Assembly: GCA_009746045.1 (NCBI GenBank)
Contig: RPFO01000041.1
Coordinates: 8,217,169-8,262,969 of the forward strand
Source of the DNA: Mesostigma viride
Lineage: Eukaryota; Streptophyta; Mesostigmatophyceae; Mesostigmatales; Mesostigmataceae
DNA length: 45,801 bases
Direction of reading: 5' to 3'
Part shown: one piece after another, positions 19,043 to 29,057 of the stretch
Layout of the letters: every line of letters begins with the position of its first letter
Numbering within the stretch: the first letter of the stretch is position 1
The notes under the pieces: model-generated
Database searches by the model: none
What the model was told of the DNA's origin: nothing
Seen by the model: only the letters and a program-made list of their open reading frames with translations
Translations under genes and position numbers: made by a program

Positions 19043-20195
19043 TCAAGCGCTGGCGCTGCCGGAAGAAGCCGCTGGCTGCTCCTCAGCTATGGCCTCCTCC
19101 TCACGCTCCTGCGCTGTGCGTGCCACCGGTGTCCCCACGCGTGGAACTGAGCGGACCTCCTCCGCGTTGTAAGGACCGAGCACACGGCTCACCGGCCTTC
19201 CGGCTGCTGTCTGCTCTACCGGCAGTCTAGGCGCACTGCCACGGCGATACCACTGAAGATTTCTGACCCACCGACTACCACCACCTCGCCGGTCGTTCCG
19301 CGAGCCCCGACCAATCTCCCCAAAGTCGTGTTCCGGCTCAAAGGGGATGTTTAACTCTGCCCTGCGCCTGGCCGAGTATCCCTCGTTTGTGCCGTCACCC
19401 TCGTCAATCTGTTGTGACGAGCGGGCTATGATTCCCGTTGGCCGGTCCACGAACTGATCGTGGAACTCCTCGTCGGAGACGTCTCGACCGGTGATGACTG
19501 TCACGTACCGTCGGCCCAGTCGCCCCTGGCCTGCTCTGCAACCTCGGAGTGTCCAAGGTCGACCAAATCCCCGGCGGCCGCATAGTGATCACCCAGTGAT
19601 CGGCGTGACCACGCGCCTCTTGGATCAGAATGTTGACCAGGTGCTCACACGTTTGAGCCACCACCTCGGCCGAATCCCACGGGCTATCGGCCTCGCGCGT
19701 CTGCGCGTCCCGTATGATATGTGACGCGTCGGTCCCCTCCCCCAGCGAGCTGGTCGCCACCCAGTGATTATACAATCTGGTTCCACCTAAACAGATGGCC
19801 ACCAGTTGGCCCAGCGTTTCACGCGCTAAGTCCAGCGCCTGGATGGTTACGTGCCCGCCTTGGTACGCAACTTCTAAACTGTAGATCAACGAAGCAATTT
19901 CGTCGCGAATGGCGACGAGGCGCTCCGTGCAGACCCGTCCTGTTTCCCCTGGCGACGTCGTCGCCCTAATCCTCATCACCACAGGGTCGTTTGCCGACGG
20001 CCCTGCTGCGTTACCGAACACAGCGACCCAACCTCCTTCCGCAAGGCCCCTTGCAACGTGGGCCGCTTGCACAAATGTAGAAGCGTTGGACGGGTGACTA
20101 TAGGGGAAGAATGCGTCTTCGCGCGCCGGCAACTCTGGAGCTGCTTCGCGCCTGGGAGATGACTCAGGTAGAGTAACCCGAGCCTCGGCCGACAT
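19043..20195 (-). pseudogene. ORF1 of II-1: extra protein upstream of gag, unknown function
   Basis: About 383 codons from ATG 20195 (MSAEARVTLPES), with one 4-bp insertion near 19505 that shifts the frame; a good homologue is at 34286-35437. A Ser/Pro/Arg-rich start is followed by a strongly conserved core (STFVQAAHVARGLAEGGWVA, then GPSANDPVVMRIRATTS), a helical middle (IIRDAQTRE, EHLVNILIQEARGHADHWVI) and a basic Arg/Gly-rich region (RGSRNDRRGGGSRW) that could bind nucleic acid. The tail is acidic. I see no signal peptide, membrane segment or zinc knuckle, and I do not recognise the family. Confidence 0.7.
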
Positions 20196-20271
20196 GAAAC
20201 CTTGCAAACAGAAATGCAATAGTACGAGTTAGCGAGCAGCCAGAACTGTGAGTTCCTGGTCTCTCACGCCA

Positions 20272-20289
20272 CACAACGGGATGAGCCAA
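20272..20289 (-). promoter_or_regulatory. Probable primer-binding site of family II (II-1)
   Basis: TTGGCTCATCCCGTTGTG follows the LTR end GCAACT on the minus strand; the same sequence follows the II-2 LTR at 34194. It contains TGG one base after the LTR. The matching tRNA is unknown. Confidence 0.5.
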
Positions 20290-20875
20290 AGTTGCAAGGC
20301 AGCAACCTTTTAACCCGTGCACCAAGCCACGACCACGGTGAGCGGTTCCACGTCCAATGTGGGAGCCTCGGTTCGTGCTTGCCAAGATAGCTGGTCATTC
20401 CCCGATGACCAAGCTATATCCTTTGCGTTGTTCCTCGTTCCCATCGGCGTGACGAGGCACGTGCAGGCAGGCAAGCAAATCCTCAACGTCCACTGGCATC
20501 AGTGCAGAGCCAGGACGAACTGGATTTGCCTAGACTCTGCAACCTAGGAAGTACAGGACCTGTCACAAGCCTGCAAGGCCTAGTATCCTTGCAGACCTGT
20601 GCCAGTTCCTGTAGTCCACCAGTCACAGGCTGCTGCTCCTCTGGTCTACGTGGACCACAGTCACGTGATAGTCAGGCTAAGCCTGTGCAGGCACGGCCTG
20701 CCACGTGTCCTGTCCACTATACCAGAGGACTGCACCTTAGTCGGCCACGGACGGCTAGGACTTCGGGACCTCATATCTTTCTCGTCCCTTGTCTGTTTCA
20801 GGCGGTCAGCACGGCGTTGGAAAGGTCTTTCCAAACTGCATCCACTTAGCATATTGGTTGCCCAAAATGCTAACT
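20290..20875 (-). repeat. 5' LTR of II-1 (586 bp)
   Basis: Starts AGTTAGCATTTTGGG and ends TTGCAACT on the minus strand. It matches the II-2 5' LTR (20966-21204 plus 33846-34193, 587 bp when joined across I-3) and the partial II-2 3' LTR at 44840-45325. Confidence 0.88.
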
Positions 20876-20965
20876 ATACATGCATACATACATACATACA
20901 TACATACATACATACATACATACATACATACATACATACATACATACATACATACATACATACAT
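20876..20965. repeat. (CATA)n microsatellite between two head-to-head LTRs
   Basis: Ninety bases of almost pure CATA/TACA repeat. To the left is the LTR start of II-1 (minus) and to the right the LTR start of II-2 (plus). Together they make an inverted repeat with arms of about 237 bp, until I-3 interrupts the right arm at 21205. No gene. Confidence 0.95.
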
Positions 20966-21204
20966 AGTTAGCATTTTGGGCAACCAATATGCTAAGTGGA
21001 TGCAGTTTGGAAAGACCTTTCCAACGCCGTGCTGACCGCCTTAAACAGACAAGGGACGAGAAAGATATGAGGTCCCGAAGTCCTAGCCGTCCGTGGCCGA
21101 CTAAGGTGCAGTCCTCTGGTATAGTGGACAGGACACGTGGCAGGCCGTGCCTGCACAGGCTTAGCCTGTCCATCACGTGACTGTGGTCCACGTAGACCAG
21201 GAGG
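20966..21204 (+). repeat. 5' LTR of II-2, first part
   Basis: Begins AGTTAGCATTTTGGG and is cut at 21204/21205 by I-3, with GGAGG (21200-21204) as target duplication. It continues at 33846. Confidence 0.9.
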
Positions 21205-21648
21205 AGTTAGATGAGATGCTTAGGCTGACACACGGATTTCCGGCCTGCGCGCCGCGTATTGCCTACCGCGGCTGAGCGGGACACCTCAGTACTGTACGGC
21301 AGGTCGTACGGTACTGAGGTGTCATGTGGACTGACGTGCAGTTAGTGCCAGACTGTTCCTAGGCTCTAGCTCGACCCGCCAGATCCGGGTTATCCGGGTC
21401 TGACGGGCCGAGTGTAGCTGTTGCTAGTGACGTGGTCGCATGGCATTGCAGTGTACAGTTGTCCACTGGTAGGTGCTGCAGTGAGCACTGCCATAGGCAT
21501 ATAGGCGTAGCACTGGGGAGTGCCACAGCACCGAGTTCACACAGTTCCATTCTGAGCTCTTCGCGTTCGTTGTATTATTTGCTAATACAATCTCCTTCAT
21601 CACTCTCAGCATTCGTGAGTTGTCCATCGCATTCTCGAAATTCCAACT
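21205..21648 (+). repeat. 5' LTR of I-3 (444 bp)
   Basis: AGTTAGATGAG to TTCCAACT. The hairpin at 21280-21323 has an extended stem compared with I-1. The 3' partner is 33397-33840. Confidence 0.92.
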
Positions 21649-21664
21649 TGGACTGAAAAGTTCG
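21649..21664 (+). promoter_or_regulatory. Primer-binding site of I-3
   Basis: TGGACTGAAAAGTTCG next to the LTR. The gag ATG follows at 21667, only two bases later, so there is practically no separate leader. I-1 and I-2 have an extra T/A-rich leader of about 30 bases. Confidence 0.7.
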
Positions 21665-21666
21665 AA

Positions 21667-21880
21667 ATGGCTTCCAACAACAACAATGACGGAAAGAACA
21701 ACAAGAAGGGGAATGCGCCGACCAGGCGCACCTCCCCACGCCTCTCGCCGGAGGGTTCGCCCTCCGCCACCGTGCGGGTGACGCCCAACGTCACCTTTAG
21801 CACGGTGGTTGCCGACAACCCGAGGCGTCGGACCCCGCAGATGGGGGCCGGCGCCCAGGGGCAGGCGAGAGGGCGCACGC
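21667..21880 (+). CDS. Gag N-terminus of I-3, interrupted by III-1
   Basis: Starts MASNNNNDGKNN and reads RRTSPRLSPEGSPSATVRV, like I-1 gag. It is interrupted at 21880 inside a codon by III-1. The frame resumes exactly at 25639 after the duplicated CACGC. Anything read beyond 21880 in this frame belongs to the III-1 LTR. Confidence 0.85.
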
Positions 21881-22227
21881 AGTTGAGTAACTCTAGAGCC
21901 CTAGGATCTGGCTCTAAGTTCCCCATGTCCGTCCGCACGCCTTCCGCTAGCGTCCGCTAAGCCGCCGGCTATAATCCGGCGGTCCGATGCGGTCGACCGG
22001 TCTAAGGGCGGCGCCTAGGGCCGGCGCCACCTAGGCCCCAGTCCGGGGCCTTATCCGGGTCGGTACGGACAGCTAGCCTGTCCCACGGTTACGGCTAACC
22101 GGATAGGCTTTGCTGGCTAAGACATAAACCAGTGGTTGGCCAGCTCCGACAGCAGTTCTCTGTGTTCACCTTATCCCAAGCTCAACGTTACCGACCGCCA
22201 TAGCTCAGCCGGTCGGGGGCTTTAACT
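21881..22227 (+). repeat. 5' LTR of III-1 (347 bp)
   Basis: AGTTGAGTAACTC to GGCTTTAACT, so AGTT...AACT ends again. A GC-rich hairpin CCGCCGG/CCGGCGG brackets CTATAAT (about 21962-21984), which might be a TATA-like element. TTGTATTCATAAAAATCCCG follows the LTR; I see no clear TGG-type primer site. Confidence 0.92.
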
Positions 22228-22246
22228 TGTATTCATAAAAATCCCG

Positions 22247-22459
22247 ATGGCTTCCGGTACACGGAGCCGCACGGGCGAACACACAGATACGCCAAGTGGC
22301 GAGGCCGCAGGGACCGTCCTGCCACGCTTTAGTGCGGACGAGGCCACGAGGTTGATGCAAACCCTCGTGGCGCAACCTGAACTGGCCAAGCAGTTCAAGT
22401 TGCCGGTGTATCAAGTTACCGGGAGCCAACAGGGCACTGGGGTGGGTAGTGAAGGATAA
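22247..22459 (+). CDS. Gag-like stub of III-1
   Basis: Seventy codons starting MASGTRSRTGEH and including FSADEATRLMQTLVAQPELA. It starts 19 bases after the LTR, where gag is expected. No capsid core or zinc knuckle follows. Whether it is translated on its own or joined to the protease frame by a shift is unknown; a run of C bases near 22530 lies between them. Confidence 0.55.
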   Translation: MASGTRSRTGEHTDTPSGEAAGTVLPRFSADEATRLMQTLVAQPELAKQFKLPVYQVTGSQQGTGVGSEG

Positions 22460-22558
22460 TGCGCCTGTCGTAGCATCTGAGGTGGTACACCCCACGGGTC
22501 GCTCCCAGGGGCAGACACAGCTACACCCCCCCCCTCCCCTGGGCCCCAATATGACCCC

Positions 22559-23316
22559 GTGGATGGGTGGGATGAGGATGGGGTGGGTTTGACGGGACCT
22601 AGTGCACGTAGTGACTCACCTCCTGTGCTAGCCACGGATAATGTGGGAGGCCCGCCTAGCGTGGCCTCGCCGGAGGGTCAGGGTCCTGCCCATGCGCCTC
22701 GCCCACCTAGGGACCTGGCTTCAACGGTCACGGCCTTGTGGCGTGCTCAGGCGCTTAAAGCGAAAGCTGCATCAGGGGTGGCTCAGGTCAAAACTCTCTC
22801 ACAGGGGGTCAGGCCGGTTAAGTCAGCCTTGTTTCCTACGTGTAGACCGTGGCAGCTAGTGGCTGTGGACACGCAAGCATCCGTGTCTATATTATCTCTC
22901 GTCGGGCGGCCACCCTGTATCCAGTGCTAGAGTCGCCGTACAAATCGGTGACCGACTTTGCAGGCACTTCGGCATATCAAGTTACCGGGATGGTGGTGCT
23001 GCCGGTGTTGGGCATTGACACGCCGTTTCACGTCGTGGATGGCTACGAGGATGTGGCCTTGCTGGGCAAACCTTTCGTATCATACCCAGGGTTCTCAGTG
23101 TCCACTGACTTGCTGTCGGTCGCGGGGGTGGGCAGCATCCCGCTTCGATCGCGAGTACCACGCTCCATTGGGGGTGGTGGTAGGGCAGCCCGGCGTCGTG
23201 CGGCGCTTACCGATGGCGGCGTTTTCCACACCGCCGCTCGTCCAGTCCATCATTCAGCCTCAGGATTGGCACCCGCGCAGCTTCGGCCTCCACTCACACT
23301 CACTGGCGGCGGATAG
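22559..23316 (+). pseudogene. Protease of III-1 (frameshifted)
   Basis: A retropepsin-like domain in two overlapping frames. The first frame ends after PWQLVAVDTQASVSIL (DTQ at 22868-22876). The second has VTDFAGTSAYQVTGMVVLPV, VVDGYEDVALLGKPFV, and YPGFSVSTDLL. The frame change is near 22905, and another near 23145 leads to RT. The DTQ matches family I, so the Gly replacement is not private to one copy. This domain comes directly after the gag stub because integrase is absent. Confidence 0.8.
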
Positions 23317-24907
23317 CCCTGTGACGTGGGAACAACTTGTCCTGGACTGTCAAGATCCTCTCAAGTTTGCTTTGTGGCGCGACGCGTTCATTCGAGCCAA
23401 GGAGCAGTGGCGAGAGCGCGAGGTCTACCGAGGATGGGAGAGTGTGCCAGCCGGGGCCACGCGGTTGCGGTTGAAGTTCGTGCTCACCTACAAGCCGGAC
23501 GAGACCAACTCTTCGGTGGTGTTCCGGGTTAGGCCCGTGGTCACGGAGACGAAGGGGTCCTCCCCGCTGGATGCCAAGGATCTTTATACCCCTGGGCTCA
23601 ACCATGTTTCGCATCGGCTACTGACGGTCATCTACTTGGGCAAGCGGAACGCGGGCAAGGACTACGGGATGTGGTGCGGTGACTTTCAGCGGGCATTCCT
23701 TCACAGCGACGCTGGGGTCGCGCAGCAAACATGGCAAGGCACCCGCTACGTGGTGAAGGTCCCGGTGGTCCGGCAGGATGGCACCATTGGCAGCGAGTAT
23801 ATCGAGCTGTTGACCGGGGTGGAGGGGCTGCAGAGCTCTCCCATCATCTTCCGCATTTCCGCGGAGGAGGTCTTGCAGAGCTTAGGGGCCACGTACCATC
23901 GCGCTGATCCTAACTTCTTTGTGGTCCCCACCGGCGTCCCTGGCGAGCCCGCCCTCTTCGTGTGGCATGGCGATGACTTCAAGCTGGTGGCACCTCGCGC
24001 ATTTGCTACCCAGTTTCTTGCTGCAGTGGCGGCTAAGTTTCCCCTGGGCAGGGCGGTGGATCATGAGGAGGGTAAACCCGTGGTGTTTTGCGGCGTGCAG
24101 TCTACGTTGCAGCGGGATTCGTGTTCTGGCGAATGGGTCATGCACATGCAGGATAGCCGCAACTATGTGGTTGACCTGCTGGCCGACCTCCCGTCCCCGC
24201 TGACAGTTGGCAACCCATGGGCCCTCACTTGGGCCCTCAGTTGGCAACCCATGGGCAAGCTCGGGTGGTTGGCGGACACGGTGGCACCTGATTTGGCAGT
24301 GCTCGCTCGCCTGCCCGATGATGTGCTGGAAGGACTAGGGTCCATTCATGTTCGGCGGCAGCTGGCCATGACGCCCGGCATTGTGCTTCGTGGGCTCGAT
24401 TGCTCACAGCCGGTGCACCTCGAGATAGTGACGGATGCTAATCTAGAGACGCGCACAGTCAGCCAAGTGCGGGCCCGCATGGGGGCACTGTTCTTTATCA
24501 GCAATGAGGGCCAGCCTGGCATGTTGTTAGATTGGTACTCGCGCCTGCACAGCCGCATTGCCACTAGCCCCAACACGGCTGAATGCCGGGGCATTGTTTC
24601 AGCTATCTCACATGGCATGTGGCTGCGGTACTTGCTGGGTTGGGTATTTGGCTCGTGTGGGTTCACTCTTCACTGGACTAGCACGGTGCACACTGACTCA
24701 CAAAGTTGTTTGGCCTTCCTTGACAATCCCTATGCGCGGTCACAGGACGTTGATTACCTCGTACTCGCTGAGGCGGCCTCCTGCGTCACGCGTCTCCAGC
24801 ACATCGCGGATGAACTCAATCCCGCGGATGCACTCACCAAGGAGGCGCGGGAGGCTGCCCCGCAGTACGCAGTGTTGCGCAAGCGCATGACGATGCAACA
24901 CACGTGA
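22958..24907 (+). CDS. Reverse transcriptase and RNase H of III-1
   Basis: One long frame; authentic sequence starts near 23145 (DREYHAPLGVV). RT has LRLKFVLTYKPDE, CGDFQRAFLHSD (palm), GVEGLQSSPIIFRIS and the box VWHGDD (HGDD at 23966-23977). RNase H has VTDANLETRT, TAECRGIVSA, HTDSQSCLAFL and NPADALTK, ending at 24907. Between them a short direct duplication of TTGGCAACCCATGGG (about 24207 and 24241) adds a few residues and replaces the usual TIRGK motif. Catalytic residues are present, so the enzyme could be active. Confidence 0.9.
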   Translation: MQALRHIKLPGWWCCRCWALTRRFTSWMATRMWPCWANLSYHTQGSQCPLTCCRSRGWAASRFDREYHAPLGVVVGQPGVVRRLPMAAFSTPPLVQSIIQPQDWHPRSFGLHSHSLAADSPVTWEQLVLDCQDPLKFALWRDAFIRAKEQWREREVYRGWESVPAGATRLRLKFVLTYKPDETNSSVVFRVRPVVTETKGSSPLDAKDLYTPGLNHVSHRLLTVIYLGKRNAGKDYGMWCGDFQRAFLHSDAGVAQQTWQGTRYVVKVPVVRQDGTIGSEYIELLTGVEGLQSSPIIFRISAEEVLQSLGATYHRADPNFFVVPTGVPGEPALFVWHGDDFKLVAPRAFATQFLAAVAAKFPLGRAVDHEEGKPVVFCGVQSTLQRDSCSGEWVMHMQDSRNYVVDLLADLPSPLTVGNPWALTWALSWQPMGKLGWLADTVAPDLAVLARLPDDVLEGLGSIHVRRQLAMTPGIVLRGLDCSQPVHLEIVTDANLETRTVSQVRARMGALFFISNEGQPGMLLDWYSRLHSRIATSPNTAECRGIVSAISHGMWLRYLLGWVFGSCGFTLHWTSTVHTDSQSCLAFLDNPYARSQDVDYLVLAEAASCVTRLQHIADELNPADALTKEAREAAPQYAVLRKRMTMQHT

Positions 24908-25069
24908 GCCACACAGGGTTACGGCTCGGGCGCTTTATGAATACAGCCATAACTCACCCTGTGTTGCTAGCATTCACGAGTATCTTGGTGGTAGTTTTTT
25001 TTGCTTGTCCTGACCATACCCTAGCCACGTTGGACGGTGCCTTGGGCTCGTCGGCGGGTCACTGGTCCT

Positions 25070-25075
25070 AATAAA
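25070..25075 (+). terminator. AATAAA polyadenylation signal of III-1
   Basis: AATAAA 163 bases after the pol stop. The rest of 24908-25286 is non-coding 3' tail, with T-runs near 25000 and 25110 and a purine-rich stretch (AAAGAACAAAAGAG, about 25265) before the 3' LTR that may serve as plus-strand primer. Confidence 0.45.
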
Positions 25076-25286
25076 TGGGTCACCTTTTGTCTGGTGGCAT
25101 AGTTGGTTTTTTTCTCGATACTTCTTACATCACTATTCATGTGTGATCACAAGGGCGCGGGTCGATACCGTGGTGATTTTGACGGCCTTGAGGCCCCCTT
25201 GAGTTCCCTACCTTAGAGGGTTTTGTATGCTCTGCATTTGATGTAATTATTTTGATAATTAATCAAAGAACAAAAGAGTATGTCGG

Positions 25287-25633
25287 AGTTGAGTAACTCT
25301 AGAGCCCTAGGATCTGGCTCTAAGTTCCCCATGTCCGTCCGCACGCCTTCCGCTAGCGTCCGCTAAGCCGCCGGCTATAATCCGGCGGTCCGATGCGGTC
25401 GACCGGTCTAAGGGCGGCGCCTAGGGCCGGCGCCACCTAGGCCCCAGTCCGGGGCCTTATCCGGGTCGGTACGGACAGCTAGCCTGTCCCACGGTTACGG
25501 CTAACCGGATAGGCTTTGCTGGCTAAGACATAAACCAGTGGTTGGCCAGCTCCGACAGCAGTTCTCTGTGTTCACCTTATCCCAAGCTCAACGTTACCGA
25601 CCGCCATAGCTCAGCCGGTCGGGGGCTTTAACT
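25287..25633 (+). repeat. 3' LTR of III-1 (347 bp)
   Basis: Reads the same as 21881-22227 throughout by eye. CACGC follows at 25634-25638. Confidence 0.92.
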
Positions 25634-25638
25634 CACGC

Positions 25639-27497
25639 TTGCCGCCGGCGGCTCGTCCGCCATGGCACCCGGGGTGCAGGAACCCCGGGCACGTGACCCC
25701 CCCGTCGCAGGTGGCGGGGGACGTGAGCGTAGCGACTCCTCCGAGGAGGACGGGGAGGTGCCGCCCGCGAGGCCGCGGCCCTCGCTTGAGCTGTCTTCTC
25801 AGACGCCTGCGACGTCGGGCAACCTGTCTGTGGGCCGACAAATGGCCATTATGGATATTGATCGTTACGGTGCGCACGTCCCGCTACCCGTAGAGTTCGG
25901 GATTCAGCCCCACCATCTCCCCCTCGGGGAAGATGATATTCCGGAGTTTATCTCAGTGACGGGCTGGTGTCTTCGCCAGCGGTTTCAGCTGACTTTTGAT
26001 GAGCAGGCGACGTCGTTCGATGTTCATCGTGTTCAGGCGACAATCCGGCGTCGCTTGCAGATGGAGTTCAATCTGCTCCAGGTGGCGGTCTGGATGCGAT
26101 GCTTCGCCACCAGGGCGAGGCAGAACCCGGGGACGGTTGATCAGTGGGCGTCTGCGCAGCGACAGCGGGAAGCGCTGCAGGTGGTGGCGAAGCGTGAGAT
26201 CGAGATGTCCACCCCGTTGCCTCAGTGGCCCCAGGTCACGCCAGTTGGCTGGGGCGACGAGAGGCGCCAGGCGGCTGCGACGCCGCCTACGGCTGGGCGC
26301 GGGGCGGCAGTCGCCCCCAACGCAACACCGGGTGGTGCGACCACCCAGGGCCCTCTGGCAGGGCAGAGGGCCCACCCTCAGCAGCCGGCCCTCCCGCCCA
26401 GCGCGGGGGGCCAGGCGACTGTGGAGGCCCCCGGGGTTGCAGGGACCCCGGCGGCGACGCCAGCTCCCGGGGTTGCAGGGACCCCGGCAGCGACGCCGGC
26501 GCCTCCGGCGCAGGCGGGGGAGGAAACTCCCATGGAGGGTGTCACTGGCACCTCCAGCGGCTCTGGAGGGCAGGCCCCCTCCAGGCGCCCCAAGGACAAG
26601 GCCATGGCAGGGCCGGGTGGGCCCGAGGGTCCCACCCAGGCGGGGCAGCTGCCGGTGGTGATGGAGGGTGATCTGGCTGGTGATGACATGATCACCCTGA
26701 GGGATGAGCACGTGTGGCGGGCCATTCAGGCTGCCACAGCATCCTTTCGCGGGCTGGCTGATAGGACTCAGCAGCTGCACATCGCTGAGGCGGGCAGTTT
26801 GGTTTGTGCGATCATTACGCACTTACTGGGCTTGCCCAACATCCAGGTGCATACACGTGCAGTGTGTGACGCCTTGCTGCCTGTCCTGCAGGCCCTCCTT
26901 GCAGGGAGGAGCCTGGTGCAGGGCAACAGAGCGCGCCTGGTGCGCGACCTGGAGCGCCTGCACAATGCCATCCTGTCCGGGGCTGGTAGGTTGTTGCCTG
27001 CCTGGCTGCACCATGACATTACTAACCCTACTGACGATGACGTGTCACTCTCTCCCACCTTCCATGAATGGGAGGAGGCCCGCAGCAGGAGGCGGGAAGT
27101 CACACATACTCATAACCCTACCCAGCCCACCCATCTGTTGCCTACCCGTCCTACTCACGTAGTACCTCCCTCACAACATGTCTCTCATGTGAATGCTGCA
27201 TCAGCACCCCCATCTTCTCCCTCTCCCACTGCATCCCCCTCCCGTTGGCCCACATACAATGAGAACCGTCCTGTGGATAGGATCAATGTCAGGGGGCTGC
27301 CTGAGGGGCATACTAGGGAGCAGGGGAACCATGTACTTCTCTCTCTCCAGTTAGCCAGGGAGGAACTGAATGTCAAGAACTGGTTTGGGTCTCTCATGCA
27401 GGGGGATTTTTACCATCAGTCTTCCTCTCAGATTCAGAATCTCATTCTTGTCTTCCAGCGTAGGTATTCCAGGTGGCAGGATACACAGGCTACATAA
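25639..27497 (+). CDS. Gag of I-3, main part
   Basis: Continues the gag begun at 21667 in the same frame. It has AGGSSAMAPG, RQMAIMDIDRYG, the Pro/Ala-rich linker (PAATPAPGVAGTPAATPAP), ATASFRGLADRTQQ, and the capsid-like end NWFGSLMQGDFYHQS. It stops at TAA near 27495 because a few bases (CATA) are inserted after CAGGCTA. By eye it is only about 65% identical to I-1 gag at protein level in its first half, although integrase and RT are about 98% identical. Confidence 0.85.
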
Positions 27498-27954
27498 GGC
27501 AGTCTGGGAGAGCTTCATGAGGGAGCTAACTGACCTCCTCTCCACCCCCTCATCTGTGGATATGTATGGGGCATTTAGGTGGGTAGAGGAATACCAGGTC
27601 AGCTCCTTAGACTACGTGGCTGAGACCAAGAAATATGAGCTAGCCATCAAAGCCCGTCCTGATGTCCAGCAGCTAGATCACAAGTTCTTGCTGCATGCTT
27701 TCCTGGAGAAACTCAAACTTGACAAAAACACATACGCTATGCTTGCAACAGGAATGGCAAAGCATTGGGAGGACATGAAGGAGGCCTTGGATTATATCAA
27801 GCTGGCCCTGGCCCCCCTCAGCAAGGGGGCCATGGGCACCTCTGTAAAGAGGGTCAGGGGGGAGGGACAGGAGGAGGAGGATAGGGAGAGGGAGGATAGG
27901 AGCAAGAGGCCTGTCACCATGGCAGAGGTGAAGTCCCTGCTGGGACAGATGTAA
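27370..27954 (+). pseudogene. Gag C-terminal capsid part of I-3, shifted frame
   Basis: Authentic from about 27498: AVWESFMRELTDLLSTPSS, then VDYVAETKKYELAI-type sequence and a charged end (GEGQEEEDREREDRSKRP). It ends at TAA after LLGQM because two T bases present in I-1 (ATGTTTAAG) are missing (ATGTAAG). The glycine/lysine repeats and the Asn tract follow outside this frame. Confidence 0.8.
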
Positions 27955-28046
27955 GGGCAAGGGCAAGGGCAAGGGCTGGGGCAAGGGCAAGGGCTGGGGC
28001 AAGGGCAAGGGTAAGGGGCAGTCTCCCTCCAAGGGGGCAGCTCCAG

Positions 28047-28574
<528 letters not shown>

Positions 28575-28620
28575 GCAGGACAAGGAGGACAAGTCTTCTC
28601 AGCGGTGCACCCGCTGTGGC

Positions 28621-29028
28621 ATGAAGTACCACCTGCGGCCTACATGCCACAAGAACATGCCCGAGCTGAAGGACCACGACGTCCTGTGCCACAAGTGCCA
28701 CGGGCCGCCCCACGGCGACCCCAAGGACTGCAAGCGGCCTCCTTACGGCAAGAAGTGTGAGTCTCCTTCTCATGCTGGCTTGAGAGTGCCTGCTTCACCT
28801 CTTTCATCTGCATGCCCCACTGTCAGAGCAGTGAGCAGTTCTGGAAAGGTGTTACAGTTGGTTTCAGAAGACTATGTCTCTAAACCCACATTCACCTCTA
28901 TGGTTCCCAAGGTATGTAGAGTGTCCCCCTCAGAGGATGCTCATATCAGTATTCAGGAGCTTGCTTTACAGTTGCACTTCCTTTATGGGCATGAAGTGAG
29001 TGCAGAGGTGGTGGCAGCAGCAATATAG
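28621..29028 (+). CDS. Zinc knuckles and integrase finger of I-3 (fragment)
   Basis: The frame opens further upstream through the Asn tract. It contains CTRCGMKYHLRPTC and CHKCHGPPHGDPKDC knuckles (RNA binding), then the start of the integrase finger (LHFLYGHEV). It ends at TAG because two bases are added in GCAATATAGGGG compared with I-1. Confidence 0.82.
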   Translation: MKYHLRPTCHKNMPELKDHDVLCHKCHGPPHGDPKDCKRPPYGKKCESPSHAGLRVPASPLSSACPTVRAVSSSGKVLQLVSEDYVSKPTFTSMVPKVCRVSPSEDAHISIQELALQLHFLYGHEVSAEVVAAAI

Positions 29029-29057
29029 GGGGGGCAGCACTCAGACGTGCCTGCCAG

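Larger units (their letters stand above)
18987..20875 (-). mobile_element. Family II copy II-1, 5' LTR, leader and ORF1
   Basis: On the minus strand: LTR (20875 to 20290), primer-binding region, short leader, ORF1 (20195 to 19043), then CTGTATATAATGC, the sequence that ends at the gag start in II-2. The 5' LTR of I-2 interrupts it there. Outer LTR sequence is about 98% identical to II-2 by eye, but ORF1 is clearly more diverged. Confidence 0.85.
21881..25633 (+). mobile_element. Family III element III-1: recent, internally deleted
   Basis: A 3753-bp element in the gag of I-3. The 347-bp LTRs (21881-22227 and 25287-25633) look identical, and CACGC is duplicated (21876-21880 and 25634-25638). 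It contains a gag-like stub, protease, RT and RNase H, but no zinc knuckle and no integrase. It therefore needed other proteins to move, and moved recently. Base composition is more GC-rich than the pol of families I and II. Confidence 0.93.

Noticed and set aside
20880-20966. CATA array as CRISPR or telomere
   Set aside because: Four-base units without spacers; it is a microsatellite.
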